A stretch of 64,000 nt of DNA from Gymnothorax reevesii (GCA_029721435.1 CM056587.1:11863167-11927166), one strand, 5' to 3'; positions 23,860 to 35,429 are shown, numbered from the stretch's first letter. Notes: generated by a model from the letters alone, not told the origin. A program made the numbers and translations.

Positions 23860-24780
23860 TATGAGAACATTACAGCACACGGACTCTTCTACTACAAAGG
23901 CATGCTGTTGTAATAGCTGCAGTATGTGGATTTACATTGTCCTGCTGAAATACACAAGGCCTTCCCTGGAATAGATGATTTCTGGAGGGGAGCACATCTT
24001 GCTCTAAAACCTTTATATACCTTTCAGCATTCATGGTGCTTTTTAAAACGTGCAAGTGTCCCACACCATACGCACTAATGCATCCCCATACCATCAGAGA
24101 TGCTGGCTTTTGAACTGAACGCTGATAACAGGAGGGGTGGTCTTTTTCCTCTTTAGCCCGGAAGACACAACGCCCATGATTTCCAACAAGAATGTCAAAT
24201 TTGGACTCATCTGACCACAGGACACTTTGCCACTTTGCTACAGTCCATTTTACATGATCCTTGGCCCACAGAACATGGCAGTGCTTCCGGATCATGCTCG
24301 ACAATGGCTTCCTTTTTGCATGATAGAGTTTTAGGTGGCATCTGTGGATTGCACGACAGACTGTGTTTACAGACAGTGGTTTCTTGAAGTATTCCTGGGC
24401 CCATTTAAAAATATGAATAACAGAATCATGCTGGTGAGTGATGCAGTGGCATCTGAGGGCCCGAAGATTACGGGCATCCAGTAAAGGTCTTCGGCCTTGT
24501 CCCTTACGCAGAGATTTTTCCAGTTTCTCTGAATCTTTTGTTGATGTTATGCAATGTCGGTTTTGAGACCTTCAAAGCCTTTGCAATTTGACTTTGAGGA
24601 ACATTGTTTTAAAGTATTCCACAATTTTTTAACGCAAGCCTTCACAGGTTGGAGAGCCTCTGGCCATCTTTACTTCTGAGAGACTCAGCCTCTCTAAGAC
24701 ATCCCTTTTATAGCCAATCATGTTTCACACATGATGCCAGTTAACTTAATTACTTGCAAAATATTTTTATTTATATAAAT
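23860..24780 (-). mobile_element. Tc1-like element (family A), C-terminal end lost
   Basis: Minus-strand element carrying the 5' leader and most of the transposase. The 5' leader region has the family phrase for MARG-type starts (ATGGCCAGAGGCTCTCCAAC on the minus strand). The element ends abruptly next to (CA)n at 23860, immediately before where the third catalytic Glu should be. The terminal inverted repeats are not recognisable. Confidence 0.8.
23870..24680 (-). pseudogene. Tc1 transposase, family A, missing third catalytic residue
   Basis: The longest open piece (23870-24304, 144 codons from its first Met) contains [14 protein letters not shown] (first catalytic Asp), [12 protein letters not shown], and [14 protein letters not shown] (second Asp), and ends [10 protein letters not shown] followed by unrelated stop-containing sequence. 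The same frame continues upstream of that Met: [28 protein letters not shown] and [13 protein letters not shown] are readable. The N-terminal [19 protein letters not shown] lies in another frame, joined through a small indel near 24505. Relatives continue for about 100 more residues with the SPIENIW motif, which is seen in the separate copy at 122-398. Confidence 0.8.
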
Positions 24781-25054
24781 TTTAAGAAGAGGAGATTTAA
24801 CAATGCAATGACTTGAAATGGAATAAATTCAGTATTTGGCGATGACTCCATCCTCGAGGACCCTCAAGCGAGGCGGGGCGCTGATCTGCCTGGGTAGCAG
24901 GCAGGGCCAAAGCAATCTTCCATTTGACAGAAGGGTCATAATGGATGAAGTAGATGCTGAAGAGGCTGGAGTCGGGAAGTTGGTGGCGGTGGGGAGGCGG
25001 TGGGCGATGTGGATCTCGGAAACAGCAGACAGGAATACATCATGAGCCTAGATA
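24781..25054. other. GC-rich spacer, unrecognised
   Basis: The stretch at 24840-25030 is unusually GC-rich for the window (GGCGGGGCGCTGATCTGCC, GGTGGCGGTGGGGAGGCGG) and has a 69-codon ORF. I do not recognise it. Confidence 0.4.
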
Positions 25055-25576
25055 TAAAGATGCCGATTGGATAAGTGCAATTGCTTGGGAATCCTACATC
25101 TCATGATTGAACTTTCGTTTACACTCCCATTATATAATTCTCCAAAACCAGTACACTGTATATTGTTCAGAATCAACAGTGTCTTTGCAGATGTGCAAGT
25201 TACCCATGCCATGTACACTAATGCACCCCCTATTGCAACCATTGATGCTGTTTTTTGACCTTGCGCTGATAACAAGCTACATGGTCCCTCTCCTCTTGAG
25301 CTCAAAGAACATGGCATTCTTGATTTCCAAAATGAATATCTAAATTTGATTGTTCAGGCCACTTGACTGTTTTCTACCCAGCCTCAGTACAGATTAAATG
25401 GGCTGGGGCCCAGAGAAAGCTGGATCTTGTTTATATATGGTGTAATTTTTTGCACAGCAGAATTTTACCTTGCATTTTTGGATGCTGTGAAAAACTGTAT
25501 TCACTGACAGTGGTTTATAGAAGTGTTCCCAAGGCCATGTAGTGAATTCCAGCGCAGAATCCTGTTTTAAATGCAT
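25055..25576 (-). mobile_element. Degenerate Tc1-like element (family A), middle part
   Basis: Plus-strand phrases matching the reverse complement of the family are GCAGATGTGCAAGTTACCCA, GCGCTGATAACAAGCTACAT, CTCAAAGAACATGGCATTC and CACTGACAGTGGTTTATAGA. On the minus strand, SALEFTTWPWEHFYKPLSVN (in ORF 25394-25576) matches the N-terminal half of the family's transposase. Numerous indels; both ends are missing. Confidence 0.7.
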
Positions 25577-26431
25577 TTGAATTTCAAGAATAAAGGAAAA
25601 CAGACATACATAGAGTAAAATTCAAACATAGAGGAAAATGGTTTTGCAAGTCATGGTATAAGCTCACATTTAAAAAATGAATGATGAATTTTTATGCTTT
25701 AAACAATCTGTGTTCATTTGTTACAGGACATACAAAGTAAATATTTGGGGTCTTCGATGACAAAATAATTATTTTTCACCATAATTTAAGCACTACACGT
25801 TCATTGTACACTGTGTCCCATAATAAAATGTGATTTTCACGTTGAAAAAAAATTTGGGCATTCATGGGTTAAGGATTGTGCGATCCATGCAAAATATGGC
25901 AGTGCACAGAAAAGAAGCGTTTTGTGATAATCTTGTTTTTCTATTCATTTTTTTTCAGCAATTATTTACCATATTCTTTTTTTGGATCGGTTTCTTGCAT
26001 ATCTTGCATTTTGGTCATAGAGTGTCTATGAGAATAATACTGAAGTCAAAAGTTTAAAAAGTCACTGACCTTTCAACAAGTTACCCAACTCCATTAGACG
26101 GGAAAGCTGTGGTGAGTCAGTTGCTGAGTAAGATGATATTGTAGTGAAACAGAAGGCCTGGGGGTGATATTTTCACCTGTCTACTGCTGGGGGAACCATC
26201 CCCCTCACCCCAAACCTCAAATCCTACAGTCATTGTAAAGAAGACCAACTCTGAGCAAAAGTTCATTGCCATTTGATTTTTCATCATCTTAAAGGCTAAA
26301 ATGAAGCCACAGTTGATTTTTTGCTGATACATTCATCATGCAAATCATTTTCCGGAAGAAAAAAAAAATTACTAGCTGCTTATCAAACAGACATTGTCCA
26401 CATTTTGTCACAATAGTAATTTCGCTGCATA
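25577..26431. other. No gene recognised
   Basis: AT-rich, with short ORFs only. A GGGGGAACCATCCCCCTCACCCC palindromic stretch lies around 26190. Confidence 0.5.
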
Positions 26432-27409
26432 CACGACCTGGCCAAAAAAAAAGTTGCACACTGTAATGTTTTGTTGGTGTACTACCTTTACCTTCAATCA
26501 CAGTGCACATTCATCATGGCATTGTTTTGATAATCTTGTGCAGTGTTACAACATTTATCTCCGACCAGAGGTGAATACATTTTTGGCCGAGATCTCATAT
26601 TGACGATGGTTGAGTCAAACAACTCCGTAAAGCCTTCTCCAGCACATTTCACAAACTTTCAGCTGATTAAGGTTAGGACTTTTAACATGGCCAATTCATT
26701 TGTTAAAATAATTCCAAATGCTGAATCACTCTCACAATTTGAGCCCAATGAATCTTGGCACTGTCATCCTGGAATATGTCTGTTCTATCAGGGATTTAAA
26801 GAATCCATTATTAATTGGATAACCTAGTAATTCAGTGCATACAAGCAGTCTGTTGAATTCATATTATTGCTGCATAAGGTAGCTAAGCCAAAACCTGACC
26901 AAGTGAAGCAACCCCAGATCATAACTGCCTCCAGAGGTTTGTGCAGTGGGCATTATGCATGATGGGTACATCGCTTTAGGGAGTTCCTTTTTTGGAATAA
27001 TGTAAATCGGGCTTATCAGACCACACAACATATTTCCAGTCTCCCACAGTCCAGTCTTCATGCTCAAGAGCAAACTGAAGTCATTTTGCCCTGATTAGCC
27101 TCACTAACAAATGGCTTGCTTGAGGTTACACTGCTGACTGAGTCTCAGTTTTTGCAAGTTCTGGTCACATGAGGAAATGCTCTTACTTTCGCAATTTGAC
27201 AAAGTTCGACCGTCAATTTTTTTTACTATGAGACTTCACTTAGGGTTTTAGTGATCTCTAGTTTAAGAAATGAGGAGCTACACCCTGCATCAGTCAGGTT
27301 AAAATAATTCTTGCTGGCTAAAACAATCAATGCAAAAATGAATGAATCATGGGTTCTAGTGTGTTTGCTTATGTACATTCAAATGGCTACTTTCTTTGTC
27401 CAGACAGTG
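26432..27409 (-). mobile_element. Degenerate Tc1-like element (family D) with both ends
   Basis: The ends CACGACCTGGCCAAAAAAAA (left) and, reverse-complemented, CACTGTCTGGACAAAGAAAG (right) are imperfect terminal inverted repeats, with TA at 26430-26431 and 27410-27411. Length is 978 bp. On the minus strand the phrases GAAGACTGGACTGTGGGAGA and TATGTTGTGTGGTCTGATAA correspond to the region leading to the first catalytic Asp ('..VVWSDK'). The frame is shattered (ORF 26864-27073 is a shifted remnant). A previously complete element that has decayed in place. Confidence 0.7.
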
Positions 27410-28439
27410 TATTAAGTTCTATGTGTGAACAGTGTTGTCAAAAAATTACCAATTATGTCCTCCCTATAATTACCTCTCTCTGGTTTTATTATTATTATTA
27501 TTATTAGAATAATGCATTCCCAATATTGATTCAGATTTTATGGAGCCATTCAAATATTCAATATTAATTAAATACAAAATTTACCACAAAAGAGGGCATA
27601 AATATTTGTGTTCCGCTGATGTTACACCATGAACAAATCAGAGCATAGCCTATTCGCTGGAACAGATTTTATAGCAGCGTGCCATTATACCCATTTGGTG
27701 CACATAATTGCTGATGACTTTAAGAAATAAATAAATTAGTATTGTCAAATTCCCCCCCCGCCCCCCAAACTTAGTCCTTATTGTCAACAGCCTGTGCATT
27801 ACACCCCATGCCACCTATTAGGGAGCATTTTTTACGAGTCACTTAATAGGGCGATAAGCCGCCTGTTGCGGGCTGTGCAGTCCGTGTGTGTTGCGAAGTA
27901 AGATACCGCTGTCTGGAATTCTGAAGAAGAAACATGATGCTGCTTTTCCAGGGGAAAGTCAATCAACGCACGCTTAGCTGAAGGAAATTAAAAACTGTGT
28001 CTCAGGTGTCATTCCAGTACATTCAGTTAAAAAACATCCCACACCCTTGCAGATGGCACATTAGCAAGCTGATCAGCCTGCTCACTGAAGCCACTGCTAC
28101 GTGCCCCAATGGTCACCCCCTCTTTCAACGATACACAGCTCTCCTTCTGCAGACATGCAAACCATAATTATAGGCAGCCAGCCCTACCCAGAATTTTCGC
28201 ATACATGCCCTATTGCATGCTGGGAGGTTATGTGCCTTAATTACTACATGGGCCCCATTGTGCAACCTTCATTTCTGGGCCGCGATCTTAGCCATTTAGG
28301 GCTCTGTTTTCCAGTGGCAAACTGTCACAGTACAGGAAGGCGGCTGCATTTTAAATGAGTACACATAGCCACTGATCCACATAATTTTATGATGGTCTCG
28401 AGGAGTCAAGTCTCACAGTTTCTTGTATGTGCAGATGGT
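27410..28439. other. No gene recognised; possible conserved non-coding DNA
   Basis: Contains (ATT)n near 27487-27506 and a C-rich run near 27753-27767. The part at 28020-28360 is complex, mixed-composition sequence with homeobox-like TAATTA words and no repeat signature. I list it only as a candidate for conservation tests. Confidence 0.35.
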
Positions 28440-28716
28440 CACTACAATCATGCTGTTAGCAGGAGATACTCATCTGTTGGGTGCTGGCATACTGCTGTAG
28501 TTGAGGGTTACAGTCATGATGTTAACAGAAGATTCTCATCCATTCGGTGCTGGCATCTTATTGATGTAGTTCAGGGTAACAGCTATGACATTAGCAGGAG
28601 ATTCTCATCTGTTCGGTGCTGCGGGAATGTTGTTGTAGTTGAGTGTTACATTCATGACTTTCGCTGGAGATTCTCATTCGCTGGGTGCCGACGTTAGCAA
28701 GAGATTCCCATCTATT
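28440..28716 (+). repeat. 66-69-bp minisatellite, about 4 copies
   Basis: The anchor CTCATCTGTT(G/C)GGTGCTGGC recurs at about 28469, 28535, 28604 and 28673 (spacings 66, 69, 69), then a shortened unit ends at 28716. Each unit also has TGTAGTTGAGGGTTACAG and a (C)ATGATGTTA-type segment. Because the period is a multiple of three, a 102-codon plus ORF with repeated SRRFSSVRC blocks stays open. I take that as a by-product. Confidence 0.8.
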
Positions 28717-29660
28717 CACTCAAAAAAACCAGATTGGGTGTCTGCTAAATTAATCTAAGTGTAACATGTTGCTTCTACCATATATAGTCATGTTTTGTGG
28801 TTGAACATCATTAAGTAATGTTATTTTAGCATGATGAGCAATAACTTAACATTTACTAAATTCAGTTATGCTGACAGAACCAAATGCTTTTTCGGTAAGA
28901 TATCAAATGGCGTGTACAACTCCAGAACAGAGGGTGGCAGTAGTGTGCGAGCAGGGAGTGCATTTACAAACTTTACTTCCGGAACTTGCAGAAGAAGGCA
29001 GAGCAACTCACGAAAGAGTCGGGCGGGTGGACAAGTGAAATCTCAAGAAATCCTGTTTGCTTTTAGGTTTTTTTTTTTTCCTAACTTGATATCAACTGTC
29101 ATAAACTTGGATAACAAATGTTTACATTGTTTAAAACAAATATTGATGTCAGAATTGACTTTTATTGAATTATTACTGTTGATTTTCAGGTGACTGAAAG
29201 GACTGTCAACTGAAGTATTTGTGATTATCAAACATATATAAGTCTTGTCAGGCACAGTGGTTAGCACTACAGCCTCACAGCAAGAAGGTTGTGGGTTTGA
29301 ATCCGGCCTGGGGCCTTTCTGTGTGGAGTTTGCATGTTCTCCCCGAGTTTGCGTAGGTTTCCTCTGGGTGCTCCGGTTTCCCCCACCCACATAACATGCA
29401 ATATAGGAACACCGCTGAGTGTGAATGCTTGGTGGAAATACTTTCCATAAATTTTGCATGTTTGCCCAACAAATGATTATTATGTTGGACTTATCCCTTG
29501 TAATTGCGTAATAGTAACACCAACACCTAATGTTGAACCAGCATATTTACATGTATGTCACTCAATAAAAGAATTTGTCGCTAAATTAACATATTATGAT
29601 TGGGTAGAAATACATTCCATAATTTTATTATGTTCACCCAACAAATTATTATTTTGAGTG
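28717..29660. mobile_element. DNA element inserted in the minisatellite
   Basis: The left end CACTCAAAAAAACCAGATTG and the right end, reverse-complemented CACTCAAAATAATAATTTGT, are imperfect inverted repeats, each followed by TTGGGTG or GGGTG. The insertion splits a minisatellite unit: the unit text stops at 'ctattc' (28717) and resumes as GGGTGAAACTGGCATATTG at 29663. Near its right end two about 55-bp direct repeats occur (from about 29435 and 29611, each with TTCCATAA and CCCAACAAAT). It carries a SINE-like unit at 29245-29430. No transposase was seen. Confidence 0.6.
29245..29430 (+). repeat. tRNA-derived SINE-like unit
   Basis: The sequence GGCACAGTGGTTAGCACTAC resembles a pol III A-box region, and GTGGGTTTGAATCCGG is a close B-box match at the normal spacing. 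It is followed by GTGTGGAGTTTGCATGTTCT and GGTGCTCCGGTTTCCCCCAC, a tail common in fish genomes. This supports a tRNA-related SINE or SINE-like segment; the family was not assigned. Confidence 0.6.
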
Positions 29661-29662
29661 TA

Positions 29663-29700
29663 GGGTGAAACTGGCATATTGTTGTAATTGAAGGTTCAGC
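29663..29700 (+). repeat. Displaced remainder of the 69-bp minisatellite unit
   Basis: ACTGGCATATTGTTGTAATT followed by GAAGGTTCAG matches the unit segment 'gctggcatactgctgtagttgagggttacag' found at 28482-28512. Confidence 0.65.
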
Positions 29701-31739
29701 TGCCGGCCTCCTTGCGTAGCCACGCATTATTGTGTGGAATGGTGGAGGATCTTGGAGAACAGTGCCGTTCCCACACAATGAAACCTCTCCCCTTTTCACA
29801 AGGTGATGGTCCTGCAGAAGATGGAGCTCTGGCGAGCCACAAAAGTCAAACCACTCTGGCTGTATTAGGTGACAGCTCTGCTGAGTAATGATTAGCCACA
29901 GCAGAGTACTTAAAACAGCCTCCCTCTATTCATCTCTCCTGCATGCAAGTTCCTGCATGCTGCTAATCTAAACCTCGGCCACCATGTTTTCCACCAGTAA
30001 TCTACAACGTAAAACATTTTCCACTCCCCTAACTGTACTTTCATGTTTATTGAAATATTCCTTGCACACAGCACAGCGATACAGTGGACAGCACTGTCAA
30101 CTCACAGCCCAGGTGTGATTTGAATTTCTTTGTCCGCGTTTGCATGTTGGGGTGCTCTGGTTTTCCACAACATTCAAAACAAAAAACTGTCAATCTATGA
30201 AGTATAATTAAAAAGAAAAAATAAAAGTACTGTGACTTAATTTATTCTGTGTGTATTCCGTTTGGGGGCTGCTCCTCTGTCTTACCCACACAGGCTTGTG
30301 GGGACAGTAGGAGGTTTTTAGATCTTCATAACTGCTTTTACACTCTCGCATTCTAACAGTTGTGATGATGGCACTGATTGAAATAAGGTGTGTTTGTTCA
30401 GCTGTATGTTCCATATTAAGCCAGCAATGCTGGTCATACAGCTATCATGAGATGTTTACGCTGGTACCAGCTGCTGCCTGCGAGGCTGCATGATGCCTCC
30501 TCATGTACAGCAACACAATGAAACACTGTTTTACCTCCCAGGAATCCTTCAACCCTGAAGCCATTCTAAGAATATTCTCTACTATTTAGGTGGTTGTTTG
30601 CTTTTCTTTCTGCACAGATGCGTCTTTTTAGATTATATAGGGAAGGGTAAAATGAGCACATGATGTCCTTTGTGGAGGGTCAGAGACCCTGCTGGAATAG
30701 CAGTTTACTGAAATTTATATTTCCAGATACTGCATCTCCCTGGGCTCATCATATTGATGCATCTTAGGAGGGAATGATGGTGTGGAAACGAACTCAGTGG
30801 CCTCTAGCAGGAGTCCCGCCTTCAAATAGTAGGCATGCACACTAGCTAAGTATATATATTTTTCTTAGTTTATGCCCACCAGTGCTTGCAGTAATAAGTT
30901 TCAGGAGGAATTAAGTTCCATAACTGATTACTTTGAAAAGTTGGGTAATCTTACGGTATTACAGTCATTAAGTACTACTGTCTATTACTTAGTTTTTCTC
31001 CTATTTATCTAATCAATTTTTGTGCACCACCACATGCACACGAAGAGAAGAAATACTGCAAAGAACAATCATTTCTGGTAATATACATTTAAAAAATGGC
31101 AGGTATTGGTTTGTTCCGCAAGTGGAAGCATGCTTCTTAATTTTGGCAACGAAAATTACAAGAACATTGTTCTGCACAGAGACCCTTCATGAAGCCTCAA
31201 ATAATGTTTTGGAAGAGGTTGGACTTCGATGACATCAGTGCCTGATGTGCAACTGCCTCTGTTGTATATGCATCATTATACACAAATATTCTCTTATTAA
31301 CACCAGACAACACTCAGCTCTCTTGATAAAGTTCTCCTGTAATTCATGGATGCGATGACAATATTCGTGCAATGGCTTTGCTCTTGTCCAATTTGCTGCA
31401 AGTGTCTATTTCCTTTGAGCTTTATTTAAGATTATTCTGTTAAAGGTAGCTCAACTGCAACAGTAAGTAATGTAACATTTTACAATGAATAGAGAGTAAA
31501 ATAGTGAGAATGTCCCTAGGTTATTTGATCGTCACTTACACATCAGTGATGGATAATCGTACTCAAACAATTAATTGACACAAGGAGCTACAGTGTGATC
31601 TTCTTTTGCAATATGGATTTTGTTTCTCTTCAGCTCAAGTGATATTCTTTATATACTTAGATATTGTATTTTAGCGTTTAAATATGAACAAAATGTCAAA
31701 GAAAACTAGATGATACGCACTCTATAGAGATGCTAACCC
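29701..31739. other. No gene recognised, with one decayed SINE-like unit
   Basis: At about 30065-30180 the text CAGTGGACAGCACTGTCAAC, GTGATTTGAATTTC and GGGGTGCTCTGGTTTTCC is a worn second copy of the SINE-like unit at 29245. The rest, notably 29700-29990 and 30420-30800, is complex non-repetitive sequence without coding signal. Confidence 0.45.
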
Positions 31740-31950
31740 ACGCCTCTTTTTGACCTTGACCTTTGACCTTTCAACCTCAAAATGCAAATTTGGACAGGGT
31801 GCCCTAGGATCATCTACCCAACAAAGTTTGGTCACCCTCGCTTCAGTGGTGGCCGAGTTGTCGCGCGGACAGACACGCACACATACACACAGAGACAGAC
31901 ACACGGTGCTAATCCACGCCCCCTCGTCGGGTGTGGTTAACAATAAGCCC
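31740..31950 (+). repeat. Dispersed repeat fragment with 'tgacctttgacc' and GACAGACA words
   Basis: TTGACCTTGACCTTTGACCT is followed by CAACAAAGTTTGGTCACCCT and a run of ACAGAGACAGACACACGG. This layout (a phrase like 'aagtttggt...', then repeated GACAGACA) is also seen at 12.9, 14.7 and 17.0 kb. Direct repeats TGCTAACCCACGCC and TGCTAATCCACGCC bracket it. The ORFs here are shadows. Confidence 0.45.
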
Positions 31951-34139
31951 AACTGATTTTACTCCTCGAAGTGAAAGTGGTGTTACAGCAGGCTGTAGCT
32001 ATAAAACCCACAGCTCTTTTGTCGAACTTGTTCATGCAATCACCCCACCCCCCCCAACACACACACTCACACCTTTTCAAGATATTTAAAAATGTTCCCT
32101 TTAAAAGTTCATTCAAATTCTAGAATGCTTCACTGAGATAGCTGCTGGTTTGCTGGTCTACCAAATTACTTTTCTTTAACCAGTGTCTGTTGCCTCCGTT
32201 GATATTCCCCTGAGTGAAGAACATTGAATGAGTAGGTGGCCACATCTTTCAGCCCTGCAAGCTTCATTTGCAGCCTCCCATCTGTGGGTGCAAGCAGCCT
32301 ACAGAATGCTTTTGTTCCACTTCCGATTCACACGCTGTAATCACTTTCAGACCCTATGAATAAGCCTTAATTATATTTTATTTCTACTTTCCCAATATCC
32401 AATTCACTTGCAGCAGGAAATTAATTTCTCTGTAGAGAAATTTGATAAATCTGCTGTTTTGCCATTCGCTGATATTCTTACTGATGTTTCAGCCTGGCAG
32501 GAGTGTCTCATATAATACACAGTCTTCTGTATGAACATGAAACACTGTCATTTACCATAACACAGTACATCCAGGCAATCAAACAGAAGGACTCAAATCC
32601 ATTTAATGCACCACTTTTCACACAATCGATTTTAGCCAGTGCTGAACTTCATTTGCCTCACTGGGGGAGAAAAAGCACTGGCATGACGAATCTTTTGTGG
32701 CTACTTATGTCTCTTGCTGTTGGCTAAATTGAGAGTGTGTACATAGTGGCCTGTCCTATTAAGACAGTGGTCCCGAGTGTCAATGGACCTTGTGGTCAGT
32801 GTTCACCTGTGTCCAGTTGACTAAGATGCCTTTGTCATTTGCAGTCTGCTTGCTCAAGCTTCAAATAAAACAACCCTTTCTGAGTCATGTTTACTTGTGC
32901 TCATTTTGCAGACTGAAGCTTAACATGAGCCAGAAGGTTGTCATCATGACAAGGTAGCCAGTGAAAATACACATTCTGTGGCTGATGATACGATGCTGTA
33001 TTCGTGGTTTCAAGTGAAAATATTTTTCCTGAGAACCGAGGTGGAGAATACCATTTATACCCATCACAAACATTCTCAAATTACATGATTAAAATGAAGC
33101 TTAGCGAAAGTTCAGTCAGGAAGACTCTCTCTCTTTCGCGCTTGTCAAACCCGTCTATTTTGTTCATGCATGTTCACTCGTGATTCTCCCCAGACAATAT
33201 CCGGGGCTGTCAAAAAGCAGTCAGCTGGCACAGCAGCTGATCGCTCCTATCCAACCAGGGCACACCTCAGTCACGTCGCCAGCCAATCATTCTGCTGCCG
33301 TCTTTTTTAAATGTTATTTTCTCCACCCTAGTTCACCCATGCTGCCGCTCGCTGACCCTCCTCCGCCTCAACGCCACCCTACTCTTCAGACCTCCCATTC
33401 CGCCATTCCAGCTTCACTGGTCTTCAGCCACCACCGCCACCAGTATCTGGACTCTTCGGGGGATTTCCTGCGGCTGCTCCGGGCAGTGCTCCTGATCTTC
33501 GAGTCTTCCCAAAGAGTCCAAGCGCCAAAGACTTGTTTCTATTATAAGCATGTTACCCCTTTATTCTCAAAGGATAATAAATATTTTCTTGATTTCACTT
33601 GAGTCTCTCCTGATTGAATTACTATAATATAACAACTAGTCTTGACGAACTTACCTCCACTCTGATACCTTTGGTGGTAGTGCCTGATATTTGACATTGT
33701 GCACACTAACTGATGCCATACAACCAGTGGTTAAGATGACCTTGGTGACGATGGTGTGGAAAGCTTAAAGCCAAGCTTCGGGAACATATTCATTCCCCCT
33801 TTGGTGCAGTTTAGCCATACTTGGAGGATTGCAGAGAAAATTGTGGAATACCTGCCACGTTTTGTCAGTAAACTCAGGTGGAGTTGTGCTGGAGTAGTCA
33901 GTTGGAAGAGTGCTGTATTTTAAAATGCTATGAGAATCCTGGAGCTTGTTTTTACCGGGAAGATCAAACAATGACCTAGCAAGCTGACCAAACACAATAT
34001 TTTGTCGTAAGAGTCCAATTATGCATTTTCCCGGAAATCCAAGCTCATTTTTGCATATACGGGAATAAGTCATCCAGCCCCCCAGAAAAACCCTGTGTAA
34101 AAAAGTTATTAGTCCTTCAGTTAATTAATCAGCTAGTTT
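31951..34139. other. No gene recognised
   Basis: A GC-richer block at 33200-33610 carries a 140-codon Pro/Ser-rich plus ORF (33180-33602) and ends with AATAAA followed by TTTTCTTGATTTCACTTGAG. That design (CT-rich body, AATAAA, short tail) is typical of 3' ends or LTRs of fish repeats, so a solo LTR-like remnant is possible but unproven. The 102-codon minus ORF at 33765-34073 has no known domain. The stretch at 32230-32520 looks complex and unique. Confidence 0.4.
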
Positions 34140-34860
34140 GTGAATTAGTGCTGCCCTGTTAAATCCAAACTTCACCTAAAGAGAACCTGATCAGCTATGT
34201 GATCCAAGCTAAAAGGCAAAAACAAGCAACACACTATGCCATATTTCAAAGAAATTTCAGAGTAGATGAAAAAAAAAAAATTGTAATATTTTTCAAGGGA
34301 TACCAAGCCATTTCTAAGGCTTTGGAACCACAGTAACAGCCATTATTTCCACATGGAGAAAACTACTCAGTTGTATTGCTTCCCTGGAGCGGCCAGCCAG
34401 CTGAAATTCCTCCAAGAGCACACTGAAATGAAATTTAAAAAAAAAAAAAAAACCAACCATAAACTAGATTAACATTTCTATATTTCTGTATTTCTGGTTG
34501 TGCTTGCCTCAGATAATCAATTTTCAGGATTTCACGGTTAGACACAGGCAGGGAAAAAATGGTGCACAGTAAAATCTACTTCTAACCAAGAGGAACATGA
34601 AGGCTCCCTCATATTTACCATAAATGGCCATTGGCCACCTCCAGCTCTTTGGGGATAAACTAAAAAATTATTGGGTTATCTTGCACTAAAATGGCCCAAG
34701 GCACAAGAGCAAGTCTGTCTCTGACTAGCTGAAGAAAAATATTGAGATTTTATTGTGATCTAGTCAATGCATTGAAGAACCTTAAACGGCCCAATCATAC
34801 TCGAAAACCCTCAAATCTTCCACAAAAACCATGTGCCTCCTGGTGTTCACGGATTTTCTT
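34140..34860 (+). mobile_element. Degenerate Tc1-like element (family B)
   Basis: Leader-like text (GTTAAATCCAAACTTCACC) is followed by AAGCCATTTCTAAGGCTTTG, AACAGCCATTATTTCCACAT and CAGCTGAAATTCCTCCAAGA, which match the N-terminal coding region of the family. At 34800 ACTCGAAAACCCTCAAATCT matches the stretch after the third catalytic residue. The middle is scrambled and shortened, including an A-run at 34437-34452. Confidence 0.6.
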
Positions 34861-34973
34861 TTTGAAAAACTTAATTTCTGTTGACACACTTATGAACGTA
34901 CCTTGACTTGTTGAGAGCGTAGTATAAACAAGAATGACAGATGGTGTAGATGGGATAGTGGTGGAGGTGTTAA

Positions 34974-35195
34974 CCCTCTCCAGCCTAATTTATTATATTG
35001 AGATATGAAAAATCTTTCATTCGTGGAGAATAGTGCTCATACACTAGTGGCTGCAGGTGGAACTAATGTTGTACTTCTGCAATACTGAGCTGGAAGAGTA
35101 ACTTTATCAAACCATTTCCCGTGTGGTCTTTATATTTTATCATCAGTCATCAATTAATTTATTGTTGCAAATTCGCAACATGAGCCTGGAGAGGG
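34974..35195. mobile_element. piggyBac-like MITE, TTAA flanked
   Basis: The left end CCCTCTCCAGCCTAATTTAT and the right end, reverse-complemented CCCTCTCCAGGCTCATGTTG, are inverted repeats starting with CCC and matching at 12 of the first 13 bases. TTAA flanks both sides (34970-34973 and 35196-35199). TTAA targets and CCC-starting ends are the hallmark of piggyBac-type elements. The 222-bp interior has no coding capacity. Confidence 0.75.
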
Positions 35196-35429
35196 TTAAA
35201 GGCAAATTATTTTTCTTGGGACTGTCTCAACAGTAATAACTTAAATATTTTAAAAGATCTTCAAAATATATTGTTTTACATTTCAAGTTTTGACCTGTTT
35301 GATTATAAATATGTGAATGCACCATTTGTGCCAGCTGGCTTCACTGGTAAAATGTAGACATTGGATGATAACGGCATGCAGCATGTTACCTTTAAATCGG
35401 ACTAGCTCATTATAATATGAGCATATATA
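35196..35429. other. Spacer between MITE and Tc1
   Basis: AT-rich sequence with nothing recognised, ending in a TATATA stretch that served as the TA target of the next element. Confidence 0.5.

Noticed and set aside
28389..28697. 102-codon ORF with repeated SRRFSSVRC blocks, a possible repeat protein
   Set aside because: The 69-bp period keeps the frame open automatically. Neighbouring units of 66 and 34 bp and the insertion indicate non-coding DNA.
29245..29320. A true tRNA gene
   Set aside because: A- and B-box-like words are present, but no cloverleaf with a paired acceptor stem can be drawn, and the downstream text is a known style of SINE tail.
33180..33602. 140-codon Pro/Ser-rich plus ORF
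   Set aside because: CT-rich DNA with an AATAAA tail explains it better as a repeat remnant; no domain.
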